DNA of 64,000 bases from Sphingobium arseniciresistens (GCA_029167225.1 JARFNK010000029.1:1-64000), one strand, 5' to 3'. Counted from the first letter of the stretch, positions 17,242 to 26,934 are shown. A program made the numbers and translations. Notes: generated by a model not told the origin, from the letters alone.

Positions 17242-17700
17242 TTGAGCGCTGACTCGGTCCGCGCCTTTTTCTCGGAAAAGGCGCCGGATATCGAAGTCAT
17301 CGATCAGGGCGTCAGTACGGCGACCGTGGCGGAAGCTGCGGTCGCCCTTGGCGTATCGCCCGCCCAGATCGCCAAGACATTGTCGATCCGCATCAAGGAT
17401 CAGGTCGTCCTGCTCGTCGCGCGCGGCGACGCCCGGCTCGACAATCGCAAGACCAGGGACGCCCTTGGCGCACGGCCCCGCATGCTGGGCGCCGATGAAG
17501 TGGAGGCGATTACCGGCCATCCGGTGGGCGGCGTCTGCCCCTTCGGGCTCGCCAGCGCACTGCCCGTCTATTGCGACATATCGCTGAAGGCCTTTACCGA
17601 AATCTATCCGGCCGCCGGATCGCGCACCACGTCCGTCCGCATCACGCCGGACCGGCTGGCGATGCTGGTGGACGCGCGCTGGGTGGACCTGTGCGTGTGA
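17242..17700 (+). CDS. YbaK/EbsC family aminoacyl-tRNA deacylase-like protein
   Basis: 152 residues from a TTG start five bases after the HU stop. The YbaK fold is indicated by ALGVSPAQIAKTLSIRIKD, DARLDNRKTRDAL and GHPVGGVCPFGL. Members hydrolyse mischarged tRNA such as Cys-tRNA(Pro) or Ala-tRNA(Pro) in trans. A lysine in the QIAKTL segment is the conserved active-site lysine of the family. The TTG start is the only good choice in frame; cotranscription with hup is likely. It could be ProX- or YbaK-type; sequence reading alone does not decide. Confidence 0.85.
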   Translation: MSADSVRAFFSEKAPDIEVIDQGVSTATVAEAAVALGVSPAQIAKTLSIRIKDQVVLLVARGDARLDNRKTRDALGARPRMLGADEVEAITGHPVGGVCPFGLASALPVYCDISLKAFTEIYPAAGSRTTSVRITPDRLAMLVDARWVDLCV

Positions 17701-17749
17701 TGCCTGCGGGCGGCTGACCCGCTGCCTCGGCAGGAGCGCGCGGCATGAT

Positions 17750-17776
17750 GAGCGGCGCGATATTCTCACGCCGCTC
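17750..17776. terminator. Bidirectional hairpin between convergent genes
   Basis: GAGCGGCG, an 11-base loop, and CGCCGCTC form a perfect 8-bp stem between the ybaK-like gene and the GH5 gene, which end towards each other. There is no T-run, so intrinsic termination would be weak. Confidence 0.45.
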
Positions 17777-17783
17777 CCCACAT

Positions 17784-20700
17784 TTACATCACGAACGCTT
17801 CCGGCGCGCCCTGCCAGCTTAGCTGGCCGTCCGCCGTATAATGCTGCAACAGGTTGGCGGTATCGGAGGACGCGGCATAATAGGTCACGTTCCTGCTGCC
17901 GTCGTCGAGCATGGTCGTGACATTCTTCGTGCCGTCCGCGCCATAGTTCGTCCAGCTCGCCAGGCTCCAGCTGGCGGTATAGTCGCCATAGCTGACGAGC
18001 ACGCCGCTCGGATCGTAATTTTCCATCCCGTAATGGCCGTTGCCGAGCATGAAGAGGTGCTGCTGCTCGACGCCCGTGGCGCTGTAGGTGATGCGGTCGA
18101 CAAACGACCAGGAGTCGGTATATTTCTCCCACATCGTGAGGATGTTGTTGTCGGCATAATGCGCCTGGACGATGGTGCCGTGGTCGTAGTCGGTGGCCGT
18201 CACCAGATCGCCATCGGCCGCATGGGTCTCCAGCCGCACCACGTCCAGCGTGCCGGGGTCGTAGATCTTCACCGTGAAGCTGTGGTCGGCGGCGTAGCTG
18301 CTTTCCTGCATCAGCTGGTTGGCGGCGTTGTAGAGCTTGGTCGACGCGATCGCACCGCTGGTCTCGTCATAGACGCTGAGCAGCGCCGTGCCGTCGCCCT
18401 GTTCGGCGAACTGGCGCAGCAGCTGGCCCTCGCTGTCGTACATCGCCCGCGAGACGATGTTGCCCGCCACGTCGACGATGTCGCTGATCGAGGCATGGCT
18501 GTCGCCATAGCCGAAGGTCTCGATGCGCACCGTGCCGTCACCCAAAGCCGTGCTGCTGGTCTTCACGTTGATGTAGTTTTCCAGCACGTCCATCTGCGCT
18601 GCGTCGAGCAGGCCGAGGCGCGGCTGGGTGGAGAACATGTAATTATCCTGCCAGACGGTGCCGGCCGAGAAATAGGACACGCCCTGCCACACATCCTCAT
18701 TGGCCTTGAGGAAGTCCATCATGTTGGTCAGCGCGTTGAGTGCGGTATCACTGGAGGCGACGCCGAATTCGCCCAGGTACAGCTTCACCCCCGCGTCCCG
18801 TGCCCATGCGGTGACATCCGCCAGCCGCTCCACGCCTATGGTCTCCGACACCACCCAGTCATGCGTGCCGGATGTGTCGTCCAGATATTGGTGGATCTCG
18901 AAAGCATAGTTGTTCAGCGGATCGACGATCGCGCCCCGCGCGCCGAGCACGCTGGCATTGTCGCTGGTGGTCCAGGTCGAACCGCCGCTCCAGTGGACGC
19001 CGGGGACGAGAATCTGCTGCGTCGCGCCGGTCGCGCGGATCGCCGCGATGCCCTCGTTCGCGATCGCCAGCCATTCCGCGGCGGTCGCCTGCTGCGGCTC
19101 GTTCATCAGGCCGAAGGCGACGTTGCTGTCCTGCGCGAAGTTGCTGGCCAGCTTGGTCCACACGTCGGCAAAGGCGCTGGTGGGCACGCCGTCGCTGCCG
19201 ATCATCTGGCCTTCATAGGCGCCGGCATTGTGCAGGTCGAGGATGACCTCCACGCCCAGCGTCTTGGCATAGGCCACGACATCCTGGATCTTGGCGAGAT
19301 AGTCGGTGTCGAGCGCACCGTTCAGCGTCGGCTGCAGGCTTTCCCAGGCGATCGGCAGGCGGATATTCTCCATGCCCTTGGCCGCGAAATACAGCATTTC
19401 CTCATGGGTCGGGAAAAAGTCGATGCCGGTCTTGCCGCCGGCCGGACCGATATATTCCGCCCCGTTGATGTTGATGCCGACGCTCAACCCCTTGGTGGTG
19501 GCCTCAGGCGCGGACGTGGGCGCCACCGCTTCGGGCTGTGCTTCGGGTTGCGGCGCTGCGACCGCGGGGGGCGTCGCAGGCGTAGGCGTGACGACATCGG
19601 CGAAGGTGAAATTGTCCGCGTGCAGATCCGCCAGGTTGACGTTCTGCAGCAGGATGCTGTCGCCATCGCCAAGGTTGATGAGCGTGTCCGCGCCTTGCTG
19701 GCTGAGATGTGAGGCCAGATCGGCAAAGCTGCCGATCGCATAGCTGCCGAGCTGGACCATGTCCGCCTCCGCGCCGCTCGCCGTGAAGTCGGTGACGATG
19801 TCGGCGCCGTCGCCGGCGGCGTGGATGAACAGGTCGCTGCCGCCGCCGCCGGTCAGCAGGTCATTGCCATGCCCGCCCTGCAACGTATCGCTGCCGTTGC
19901 GGCCGGCGAGCACATCGTCGCCGTTGGTCCCGACCAGATGTTGCGGGGCGATGGCTTCGGCGGCGGCTTTCGCGTCCGCTTCCGCTTGCGCAGCTGCGTG
20001 GGCCGCCTGGGCGGCGGCATGCGCCTCGGCGGCCGCTTGCGCCTGCGCGGCAGCATGGGCTTCCGCAGCCGCATGGGCTTCCGCCGCTGCCTTTGCCTCA
20101 GCGGCTGCCTGGGCCTCGGCGGCGGCCTTGACCTGCGCGGCGGCCAGCGCCTCCGCCTCGGCTTGTGCCTGGGCGGCGGCAAGGGCATCTGCTGCTGCCT
20201 TGGCTTCCGCGGCGGCCTTCGCTTCGGCCGCGATCCGTGCCGCCTCGATCTCCGCTGCGGAGGGCGCATCGACGAAGCTGAAATTCGCGCTGCCATTGGT
20301 GAAGAGGCTGGCCTTGGCGCCGGTCAGGGCAACGCCATTATAGGTCGCGCCTTCAAGGAACAGGCTGCGGTCTTCCTTGGTGGTGGCGTTCCACAGGTCA
20401 TTGAGGAACACGACCTTCACGTCATGGCTGCCATTGCCCCAGTCGCCGTGCAGCGTCAGCGTATCATATTCGCCCGAACCGCGGCCGGCCTGCGCGCCAT
20501 ATCGGCCGCCGACCTGCTTGCCGTCGACATACACCTCGAAAATGGCATTGCCCTTGTAGGCGTCCTGCGTGAGCTTGAGGACCAGCGTGTCGCTGCCGCT
20601 GCCCACCTCCGCCACCTTGCCAGCGACTGCGGTCGCGCGAAAGCCGATGTCATAGGCGCCGTTGGTGAACAGGCTCGCGCTCGATTTTGGCAGGTCCTTG

Positions 20701-21353
20701 CCGTTATAGGTCGCGCCGGTGATGTAGAGGTTGCGATCCTCGGTGGTGCTCGCGTTCCACAGGTCGTTGAGGAACTTCACCGTCACGCTGTGATCGCCCG
20801 TGCCCCAGTTGCCGCGCAGCGTGACCGTATCCTGCTGATCGCTGAAGCGCAGCGCAGAGGCAGACAGCGTGCCGCCCACCTGCTTGCCATCGACGAGGAT
20901 GACGAACTGGGCATTGCCCTTATAGGCGTCCTGCTGCAGCTTCAGCACCAGCGTATCGGCGCCGGAGCCCAGGATGGTGCTGGCGCCGGCCGGCGCGGTC
21001 GCAACATGGGTGAAGTTGAAATTGCTGGCCGACAGCTGGTCCATCCGCACATTGGTCAGCGTGATGCTGTCGGTCGTGCTCAGCTTGATGACGGTGTTGT
21101 TGCCGGACTGCACCATGAACTTCTTCAACTGGTCGAAGCTGCCGATCAGATAGCCGGAGAGCTCCAGCACATCGGCGTTCGCGCCATTGGCGTGAAAGTT
21201 GGAAATGGTGCCCAGCCCCCGGCCGCTTAGCAGCGTATGCAGGGTGCCGTTCCGGGACGAACCCGTATCCGACAACTGGTCATCGTTCCATGATGTGTAA
21301 TTTACGCCGAGCGCAGTTGTGTCGGCGTCAAAAGAACGGGAATAATCTACCAC
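17784..21353 (-). CDS. Mosaic secreted GH5 glycosidase with tandem CBM-like, Ala-rich and RTX segments
   Basis: 1189 residues. Order of parts: an RTX-type tail module (about 48-117); two CBM60-like xylan-binding repeats (about 127-225 and 250-345, each with DTLVLKL, GNAxF, VDGKQVGG and FLNDLWNA); a ~100-residue Ala/Glu/Lys/Gln rod (365-470); RTX nonapeptides ([23 protein letters not shown], 475-510); a second copy of the tail module (518-588); a Pro/Ala linker; and a GH5 catalytic domain (620-930) with acid/base Glu752 in LMNEP and nucleophile Glu862 in GEFG. The last 250 residues form YD-like repeats. There is no signal peptide, so type I secretion is likely. It should cleave a beta-linked polysaccharide such as cellulose, mannan or xylan. 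Confidence 0.88.
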   Translation of the reverse strand: MVDYSRSFDADTTALGVNYTSWNDDQLSDTGSSRNGTLHTLLSGRGLGTISNFHANGANADVLELSGYLIGSFDQLKKFMVQSGNNTVIKLSTTDSITLTNVRMDQLSASNFNFTHVATAPAGASTILGSGADTLVLKLQQDAYKGNAQFVILVDGKQVGGTLSASALRFSDQQDTVTLRGNWGTGDHSVTVKFLNDLWNASTTEDRNLYITGATYNGKDLPKSSASLFTNGAYDIGFRATAVAGKVAEVGSGSDTLVLKLTQDAYKGNAIFEVYVDGKQVGGRYGAQAGRGSGEYDTLTLHGDWGNGSHDVKVVFLNDLWNATTKEDRSLFLEGATYNGVALTGAKASLFTNGSANFSFVDAPSAAEIEAARIAAEAKAAAEAKAAADALAAAQAQAEAEALAAAQVKAAAEAQAAAEAKAAAEAHAAAEAHAAAQAQAAAEAHAAAQAAHAAAQAEADAKAAAEAIAPQHLVGTNGDDVLAGRNGSDTLQGGHGNDLLTGGGGSDLFIHAAGDGADIVTDFTASGAEADMVQLGSYAIGSFADLASHLSQQGADTLINLGDGDSILLQNVNLADLHADNFTFADVVTPTPATPPAVAAPQPEAQPEAVAPTSAPEATTKGLSVGININGAEYIGPAGGKTGIDFFPTHEEMLYFAAKGMENIRLPIAWESLQPTLNGALDTDYLAKIQDVVAYAKTLGVEVILDLHNAGAYEGQMIGSDGVPTSAFADVWTKLASNFAQDSNVAFGLMNEPQQATAAEWLAIANEGIAAIRATGATQQILVPGVHWSGGSTWTTSDNASVLGARGAIVDPLNNYAFEIHQYLDDTSGTHDWVVSETIGVERLADVTAWARDAGVKLYLGEFGVASSDTALNALTNMMDFLKANEDVWQGVSYFSAGTVWQDNYMFSTQPRLGLLDAAQMDVLENYINVKTSSTALGDGTVRIETFGYGDSHASISDIVDVAGNIVSRAMYDSEGQLLRQFAEQGDGTALLSVYDETSGAIASTKLYNAANQLMQESSYAADHSFTVKIYDPGTLDVVRLETHAADGDLVTATDYDHGTIVQAHYADNNILTMWEKYTDSWSFVDRITYSATGVEQQHLFMLGNGHYGMENYDPSGVLVSYGDYTASWSLASWTNYGADGTKNVTTMLDDGSRNVTYYAASSDTANLLQHYTADGQLSWQGAPEAFVM

Positions 21354-21902
21354 GATGTTTCTTTCGGATGAATAACGGTTACGTCGATGTTCATCCTTTA
21401 CGGACTTGCTTTCAAAATTGACTGAAGCGTGAGGGATAACGGGCTGTTTACCGTGATCCCCTACTTCATTTCTGGCGGATTTTCGTTGCGACGGCGGTAT
21501 AAGGGGCGTTTACCAAGCGCTTGGCAGCCCTGTTTTATTGGCTTTGTGGTTAACGTGGGTTGGGCGCGGCTGTCGATGCCCGCCCCGCCTTCGGTGCGAT
21601 GTGCCGGTCCAGCGATGCGGCAGATTTCCGAAAGGCAGGAAATGCGAGGGGATCGCGGCGCCGTGGCTGGGCCTTTCGCTCGACCCGAAGCGGCGTGTTT
21701 CGCCATTTTCCTCGGCATGTGGAGCGTTTCCGGCGACTGCCCGGGAAGGGAGGGTCGCCCGCCTTCACCTGAGCGTGGGTCCGCAAGCGGCCGGGCGACG
21801 GCGCAATTGTGGGGAAAAGCAGCTGTCCCAAAATGGGACGGCACCCGTTAACCCTTTTTGAACCTTGGCATAAAAGGTAAATAATGCGTTAATTCGCCTG
21901 CT
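21354..21902. other. Gene-free region upstream of the GH5 gene
   Basis: About 550 bases without a gene I can support; the overlapping frames on both strands are short, Arg/Pro-rich and look like shadows. It must hold the promoter of the GH5 gene. A possible + strand promoter for the small downstream gene is TTGAAC (21858-21863) followed 17 bases later by ATAATG. Confidence 0.4.
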
Positions 21903-22112
21903 ATGCAGACAGGCCTTTCCGCACCCCACCCCGCATCACCGCCTTTCGGCACGCAGCGGCATGCGGCTGGCCATCCCTTTCGTCGCGCGCTTTCGGTCAG
22001 GGTGACGGCCATGCCGGTTTCGCCGCGGCCGCGCGAGGACGACAAGGACTGGAAGCTGTTCCTATTGAGCTTCGCGGCGTTCTTCACGGTGTTCTACAGC
22101 TTCATCGCCTGA
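21903..22112 (+). CDS. Small single-pass membrane protein (hypothetical)
   Basis: 69 residues from 21903, or 33 residues from the ATG at 22011. The C-terminal half is convincing as a small membrane protein: a charged stretch (SPRPREDDKDWK) followed by a Phe-rich hydrophobic helix (LFLLSFAAFFTVFYSFIA) at the very end, a tail-anchor-like layout. The N-terminal half is low-complexity His/Pro/Ala sequence and may not be translated. I know no named family. Neighbours on both sides point away, so it is monocistronic. Confidence 0.45.
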   Translation: MQTGLSAPHPASPPFGTQRHAAGHPFRRALSVRVTAMPVSPRPREDDKDWKLFLLSFAAFFTVFYSFIA

Positions 22113-22164
22113 TCGCGAGGGCAGGGGGCGTAGGTGTTCAATCCCGCGCCGGGGGAGGAAGGCC

Positions 22165-23520
22165 CTATTCCTTCACTTCGCTGCGGGCGATGACTTCGCC
22201 GCTGCCCAGCGCCGAGCACAGGCCGTCGTCGCAGGCGACATGCAGCTTCCATGCGAGCCAGGCCGAGGGCAGGCACATCGCGCTGACCAGCAACAGCTGC
22301 TGCACGACCGGCATGCCCATCAGGCTCAGGCTGATCGCGATCAGCGAGCCCGCCACCATCGCGCCGGAATTGACGATGTTGTTGGCGGCCACGGTCCGCG
22401 CGGCCTCGCACTTCTCCACCGATGTCGTGAGGAAGGCATAGAGCGGCACGACGAACATGCCGCCGAAGATGGCGACGCCCATCAGGCTGCCGGTCAGCAC
22501 CAGCGCATCGGGATGGTGCATGAAGTCCTGGAGGCTCAGCAGCGTGCCCGCCGGCGCCGGATCCCAGTTGCGGCACACGAAATGGAAGGCAAGGACGCAC
22601 AGGCCCATGCCGATGACGGCGGCGGGCGCATAGCGCGCGGATACACGCCCGTTGAGCAGGCGGTTCACCGCAACCGAGCCGATCGCGACGCCGATGGAAA
22701 AGATACCCAGGAACAGGCTGGCGACGGCCTTGTCCGCTGTCAGCACATTCTTCACCAGCGGCGGGAACTGGATGAACAGCACGGCGCCGATCGTCCAGAA
22801 GAAGCTGATCGAGACGATCGCGAGATAGAGATGCCGGATGTGCATGGTGCCGCGCACCAGCCGGGCGGAGGCGCGCACGAAATGGAAGTCGAGCGGCTGG
22901 CTGAGCGCGAGCGGCGGCGCGGGCGGCACCTGGCGCCCCGCCAGATAGCCGATGATCGCGGTGAAGACGACGCCGCCGGCGGCGACCTCGACCGGAATGA
23001 TGCCGGCGACGATGGTGCCGGCGAGGATGGCGAGATAGGTGCCCGCCTCGACCAGCCCGGTGCCGCCCAGCACTTCCTCGCCGCGCAGGTGCTGCGGCAG
23101 GATGGCATATTTGATCGGGCCGAAGAATGTGGAGTGGATGCCCATCGCGAACAGCGCCAGCAGCATCAGCGGAATGGCGAGCGCATGGACGGCAAAGCCC
23201 GCCCAGGCAAGGCCAAGGCCCGCCGCGCCCACCGCCATGATCGCGATCTCCGCCGCCTTCACGATGCGGATCAGCATCGCCTTGTCGCGCTGGTCGGCAA
23301 GCTGGCCGGAGAGCGCGGAGAGCAGGAAGAAGGGAATGATGAAGATCGCGGTGGCCAGCGCGCTGAACCATGTTTCCGTGCGCTCGTCATTATACACGGT
23401 GTAGACGACGAACAGCACCATCGCGTTCTTGAACAGATTGTCGTTGAAGGCGCCCAGCAGCTGGGTCACGAACAGCGGCAGGAACCGCCGCTTGTTCAGG
23501 AGATTGAGGGATGCCTGCAC
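22165..23520 (-). CDS. MFS transporter, LplT-like lysophospholipid carrier
   Basis: 451 residues and twelve membrane segments. The N-terminal RRFLPLFVTQLLGAFNDNLF motif, with the conserved FNDN in helix 1, plus the GPIKYAILPQHL segment, is diagnostic of the LplT/Aas-type MFS branch. LplT flips lysophospholipids across the inner membrane for re-acylation. Here only the transporter part is present; the acyltransferase/acyl-ACP synthetase domain that is fused or adjacent in other bacteria is not next to it. pgsA, also a phospholipid gene, lies on the opposite strand 207 bases away. Confidence 0.8.
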   Translation of the reverse strand: MQASLNLLNKRRFLPLFVTQLLGAFNDNLFKNAMVLFVVYTVYNDERTETWFSALATAIFIIPFFLLSALSGQLADQRDKAMLIRIVKAAEIAIMAVGAAGLGLAWAGFAVHALAIPLMLLALFAMGIHSTFFGPIKYAILPQHLRGEEVLGGTGLVEAGTYLAILAGTIVAGIIPVEVAAGGVVFTAIIGYLAGRQVPPAPPLALSQPLDFHFVRASARLVRGTMHIRHLYLAIVSISFFWTIGAVLFIQFPPLVKNVLTADKAVASLFLGIFSIGVAIGSVAVNRLLNGRVSARYAPAAVIGMGLCVLAFHFVCRNWDPAPAGTLLSLQDFMHHPDALVLTGSLMGVAIFGGMFVVPLYAFLTTSVEKCEAARTVAANNIVNSGAMVAGSLIAISLSLMGMPVVQQLLLVSAMCLPSAWLAWKLHVACDDGLCSALGSGEVIARSEVKE

Positions 23521-23727
23521 TGTTGACCGGTCTTCTATCTGTTTGAACGACTTGCGCGGGGTCTAGCGGCTGACGAGGGGCCTGTCCAATGCGTACCAAA
23601 TCCCATGCTGTCCCATGCTATCAATAGTGTTGACGCGCAAAGGTTGCGGGCGGGTTACGCCCCGGCGTTGTTTTCCGAAGCGCTGCCGCCGCTTGTCAGC
23701 GCATCCGGGCTGTGGCAGGCGATGGCG

Positions 23728-24279
23728 ATGCTGACGCTGCCCAATCTCCTGACCCTGTCACGCATCTTCGCCGTGCCGCTGCTGGTGGGGCTGCTGTGGT
23801 GGCCGCAATGGCGCACGGGCTATGGCTTTGCCTTCGGGCTCTACTGCCTGATGGGCATCACCGATTATTTCGACGGTTATCTGGCGCGGGCCAACGGCGC
23901 CGTCTCGCGGCTGGGCATCTTCCTTGATCCGATTGCCGACAAGATCATGATCGGCGCCGTCATCCTGATGCTGGTGGCGACGCGTGACGTCGCCGGGCTG
24001 CATATCGTCGCCGGGCTGGTGATCTTGCTGCGGGAGATCGCGGTTTCGGGCCTGCGTGAATTTCTCGCGGGGCTGCAGGTCTCCGTGCCGGTGTCGAAGC
24101 TCGCAAAATGGAAGACGGCGTTCCAGCTCGTCTGCTTCGGCGCGCTGATCCTTGCCGGCGCGCTGCCGCAATTCCCATGGATGCACGTCGTCGGGCTGCT
24201 GACATTGTGGGCGGCGGCGATCCTGACGCTCGTGACCGGCTGGGACTATCTGCGCGTCGGCATCCGGCACATGGATTGA
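23728..24279 (+). CDS. pgsA: CDP-diacylglycerol-glycerol-3-phosphate 3-phosphatidyltransferase
   Basis: 183 residues. Starts MLTLPNLLTLSRI, as is typical for PgsA, and carries the complete CDP-alcohol phosphotransferase motif: DG at the start of DGYLAR, G eight residues on, then DPIADK, with the two last Asp residues that bind metal and act as base. Four to five membrane helices. It makes phosphatidylglycerophosphate, the precursor of phosphatidylglycerol and cardiolipin. The upstream in-frame extension to 23605 is not family-like; ATG 23722 is a near alternative start. moaD follows after five bases. Confidence 0.95.
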   Translation: MLTLPNLLTLSRIFAVPLLVGLLWWPQWRTGYGFAFGLYCLMGITDYFDGYLARANGAVSRLGIFLDPIADKIMIGAVILMLVATRDVAGLHIVAGLVILLREIAVSGLREFLAGLQVSVPVSKLAKWKTAFQLVCFGALILAGALPQFPWMHVVGLLTLWAAAILTLVTGWDYLRVGIRHMD

Positions 24280-24284
24280 ATGCG

Positions 24285-24545
24285 ATGACGCAGCTGAGCC
24301 TGATCTATTTCGCCTGGGTACGCGAGGCCGTGGGCCGCGACAGCGAGCAGATAAGCCTGCCGCGCGAAGACATGCGCGTGGCGGACGTCATCGCCATGCT
24401 CGCGGCACAAGGCGGCGGCTATGCCGAGGCGTTCGCGCAGCCCGACCGGCTGCGCGCGGCGCTCGACCAGCAATTCGTGCCCATGGAGACGCTGATCGGC
24501 AAGGGACGGGAGCTTGCGCTGTTTCCGCCGGTAACGGGTGGGTGA
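24285..24545 (+). CDS. moaD: Molybdopterin synthase sulfur carrier subunit
   Basis: 86 residues, ubiquitin-like fold: LIYFAWVREAVG at the N-terminus, LPRED, ALFPPVTGG at the C-terminus. The terminal Gly-Gly is the thiocarboxylated end that donates sulfur to precursor Z. It forms the MoaD2-MoaE2 synthase with the product of the next gene. The start lies five bases after pgsA, so the three genes form a tight operon that mixes phospholipid and cofactor synthesis. Confidence 0.94.
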   Translation: MTQLSLIYFAWVREAVGRDSEQISLPREDMRVADVIAMLAAQGGGYAEAFAQPDRLRAALDQQFVPMETLIGKGRELALFPPVTGG

Positions 24546-24552
24546 CGGGCGG

Positions 24553-25002
24553 ATGATCGACGTTCGCGTCCAGGCGGAGGATTTCGACGGCGGCGCCGAG
24601 CTGGCCGCGCTCGAAGGGCTGGGCGGCGGCGGCGTCGCCAGCTTCACCGGCATCGTGCGCGGCGGGGGCGGGCTTTCCGCCCTCGTGCTGGAACATTATC
24701 CGGCGATGACGCAGCTTCAGCTGGAACGCATCGCGGACGAGGCCGCCCGGCGCTGGTCGCTGCTCGGCATTCGCATCATCCACAGGGTCGGCGCGCTGGC
24801 ACCGGGCGCGCGCATCGTGTTCGTCGGCACGGCGTCGCCACACCGCACGGCGGCGCTGGAAAGCTGCGCCTTCCTGATCGACTGGCTGAAGACCGACGCG
24901 CCCTTCTGGAAGAAGGAAATCCTTGAGGACGGCGCCGAGCGCTGGGTCGAGGCGCGGCAGGAAGATGTCGCCAAGGCTGCTGGCTGGAACAACGAGGGCT
25001 GA
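24553..25002 (+). CDS. moaE: Molybdopterin synthase catalytic subunit
   Basis: 149 residues. MoaE motifs: ASFTGIVRG, LEHYPAMTQ, RIIHRVGAL, VGTASPHRTAALESC and PFWKKE, with the conserved lysines of KTDAPFWKKE lining the active site. It converts precursor Z to molybdopterin with sulfur from MoaD. ATG 24553 is preferred; GTG 24538, which overlaps moaD, is possible. It converges with oxyR, with four bases between the two stop codons. Confidence 0.95.
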   Translation: MIDVRVQAEDFDGGAELAALEGLGGGGVASFTGIVRGGGGLSALVLEHYPAMTQLQLERIADEAARRWSLLGIRIIHRVGALAPGARIVFVGTASPHRTAALESCAFLIDWLKTDAPFWKKEILEDGAERWVEARQEDVAKAAGWNNEG

Positions 25003-25006
25003 GGGC

Positions 25007-25957
25007 TCAGGCGTCTTCCAGTACCGCCTTCTCTTCCGTGCCAGCCTGCTTGTTCTTCGGGGCGCCGCGCCGCAGGATCTCCGCCAACATGCGAAATTCC
25101 TTCTCGCGCGGGCTGTTGCGTCGCCACACCAATGCGATGTCGCGATGGGCGTTGGGGGATTTCAGCGGCCGCGCGATGATCTGGGTATTGGCGAGGATGC
25201 CGCCACGGATCGCCAGCTCTGGCAGCATCGTCAGTCCCAGGCCATTGTCGACCATCTGGACCATGGTGTGCAGCGATGTGCCCATCATCGTCGCCTCCGC
25301 GCGCAGCTCCGGCCGGTTGCACGCGGCCAGCGCATGGTCCTTCAGGCAATGGCCGTCCTCCAGCAGCAGCAGCCGGCTCTCGTCGATCATGTCGGGGGAG
25401 ATGAAGGCGGGCGGGTCGCGCGGATCGTCCTTCGGGAAGGCGACATAGAGCGGGTCGACGAACAGCAGCTCGCTCTCCACGTCGCCGGTCGCATAGGGCA
25501 GCGCGAGCAGCACGCAGTCGACCTGGCCATGGCGCAGCGATTCGATCGCCGCGTGGCTGGTCTCCTCGCGCAGATACAGTTTCAGGTCGGGCTTTTCCGC
25601 GCGCAGCCTGGGCAGCAACTGCGGCAGCAGGAACGGGGCGATGGTGGGAATGACGCTCATGCGCAGCTGCCCCGCCAGCGGCTTGCCCGCGGACTGGGCG
25701 ATGGCGGCCAGCTCCTCCGCCTCGCGCAGCACGCGATGCGCCTTTTCCACGATGCGGTCGCCCAGCGCGGTGAAGCGGACGACCCGGCGCGTGCGCTCCA
25801 CCAGCGTAACCCCGATCAGCGACTCAAGCTCGCGGATGCCGGCCGAAAGGGTGGACTGGGTGACGAAGCTGGCATCCGCAGCCCGGCCGAAATGGCCATG
25901 CTCCTTCAACGCCACAAGATATTGCAGCTGCTTCAGGGTCGGCATGTAGCTCGACAT
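25007..25957 (-). CDS. oxyR: Hydrogen peroxide-inducible regulator OxyR
   Basis: 316 residues. LysR-type HTH (QLQYLVALKEHGHFGRAADASFVTQSTLS; quoted in part by its ends) and effector domain. The peroxide-sensing pair is present: Cys204 and Cys213 in DGHCLKDHALAAC, with the conserved Leu-Lys-Asp-His between them as in OxyR. Oxidation to a disulfide switches on catalase, peroxiredoxin and iron genes. AAGGGA before the ATG at 25957 supports that start; the frame's extension to 26014 would run into the permease gene upstream. No katG or ahpC is adjacent. Confidence 0.93.
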   Translation of the reverse strand: MSSYMPTLKQLQYLVALKEHGHFGRAADASFVTQSTLSAGIRELESLIGVTLVERTRRVVRFTALGDRIVEKAHRVLREAEELAAIAQSAGKPLAGQLRMSVIPTIAPFLLPQLLPRLRAEKPDLKLYLREETSHAAIESLRHGQVDCVLLALPYATGDVESELLFVDPLYVAFPKDDPRDPPAFISPDMIDESRLLLLEDGHCLKDHALAACNRPELRAEATMMGTSLHTMVQMVDNGLGLTMLPELAIRGGILANTQIIARPLKSPNAHRDIALVWRRNSPREKEFRMLAEILRRGAPKNKQAGTEEKAVLEDA

Positions 25958-25997
25958 TGATCGTTCCCTTCGATGTGTGAAGGGTAATATAATCGCT

Positions 25998-26771
25998 CTA
26001 GCCGATATATCCAAGGGACTTGGCGATGCCGAAGGCGGACGTCGCCGTCAGGATGATGCCCACCGAGACGAGCAGAACCTTGGGGGCGATATGGCGCGCT
26101 AGCATGGCGCCGAAGGGCGCCGCGACCACGCCGCCGACCAGCAGGCCCACTGTCGCCACCGTGAAGGCGGTCAGTCCCAGGTTGAGCAGGAAGGTTATGC
26201 TGATGCTGAGCGTCAGGATGAATTCGACCGCGTTCACAGTGCCGATCGTGTGACGCGGGCTCGCGCCCTGGATCAGCAGGTTGGAGGTGACGATCGGCCC
26301 CCAGCCGCCGCCGCCAGAGGCATCGAGGAAACCGCCCAGCAGGCCCAGCGGGGCGACGACGCCCGGATCGCGGCTATGCGTGGGGAAATGGAAACTCCGC
26401 CAGATCAGATACACGCCGATGGCGACCAGATAGGCCTGGATGAAGGGCTTGATGAAGCCTGCGTCGATGTTCGAGAGCAGATAGGCGCCCGCCACGCCGC
26501 CGATGACACCGGGGATGACGAGCCGGGCGAACAGGCGCCAGTCGACATTGCGATGGAAGATATGGCTGAGCGCGGACACGCCGGTGGTGCAGGTTTCGGC
26601 GGCATGGACGCCGGCGGATGCTGCCGCGGGGGGCACGCCCAATGCGAGCAGCAAAGTGCTGGAAATGACGCCGAAGGCCATGCCCAGCGCGCCATCGACC
26701 ATCTGCGCGCCAAAGCCCACCAGGATGAACGGCCATATCGCATCGGCATGGACCATAAGGAAATCTGGCAT
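25998..26771 (-). CDS. TauE/SafE (TSUP) family sulfite/sulfonate exporter
   Basis: 257 residues, about eight membrane helices. The two repeats of the TSUP fold show as GFGAQMVDGALGMAFGVISS near the N-terminus and GGFLDASGGGGWGPIVTSNLL in the second half. Members export sulfite, sulfoacetate or related anions. It diverges from cysE (serine acetyltransferase) with 163 bases between, which supports a sulfur-related substrate. ATG at 26771 with AGGGG upstream is preferred to longer frames. It lies 40 bases upstream of oxyR on the same strand. Confidence 0.85.
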   Translation of the reverse strand: MPDFLMVHADAIWPFILVGFGAQMVDGALGMAFGVISSTLLLALGVPPAAASAGVHAAETCTTGVSALSHIFHRNVDWRLFARLVIPGVIGGVAGAYLLSNIDAGFIKPFIQAYLVAIGVYLIWRSFHFPTHSRDPGVVAPLGLLGGFLDASGGGGWGPIVTSNLLIQGASPRHTIGTVNAVEFILTLSISITFLLNLGLTAFTVATVGLLVGGVVAAPFGAMLARHIAPKVLLVSVGIILTATSAFGIAKSLGYIG

Positions 26772-26934
26772 TCGGTACGCCCCTGTAAGGATATTCTCTA
26801 TCGCATTGATTGGCTTTTCGCGCCCCGCCAAGCAAGTTTCTCTTTGCCGGTCTGAAGGCAAAAATCGGGGACGTCTGGAAAGTTGCGATCGAAAGCCTTA
26901 TCCTAGGGACAAGTTCAGGTTTTGAGGACTCCCT

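Noticed and set aside
17841-19712. 623-residue frame opposite the GH5 gene
   Set aside because: Antisense shadow of the GH5 catalytic and RTX region; no recognisable domain.
21429-21861. Short frames of ~100-140 residues in the region upstream of the GH5 gene
   Set aside because: All are Arg/Pro/Gly-rich, overlap each other on both strands, and lack good ribosome-binding sites or motifs.
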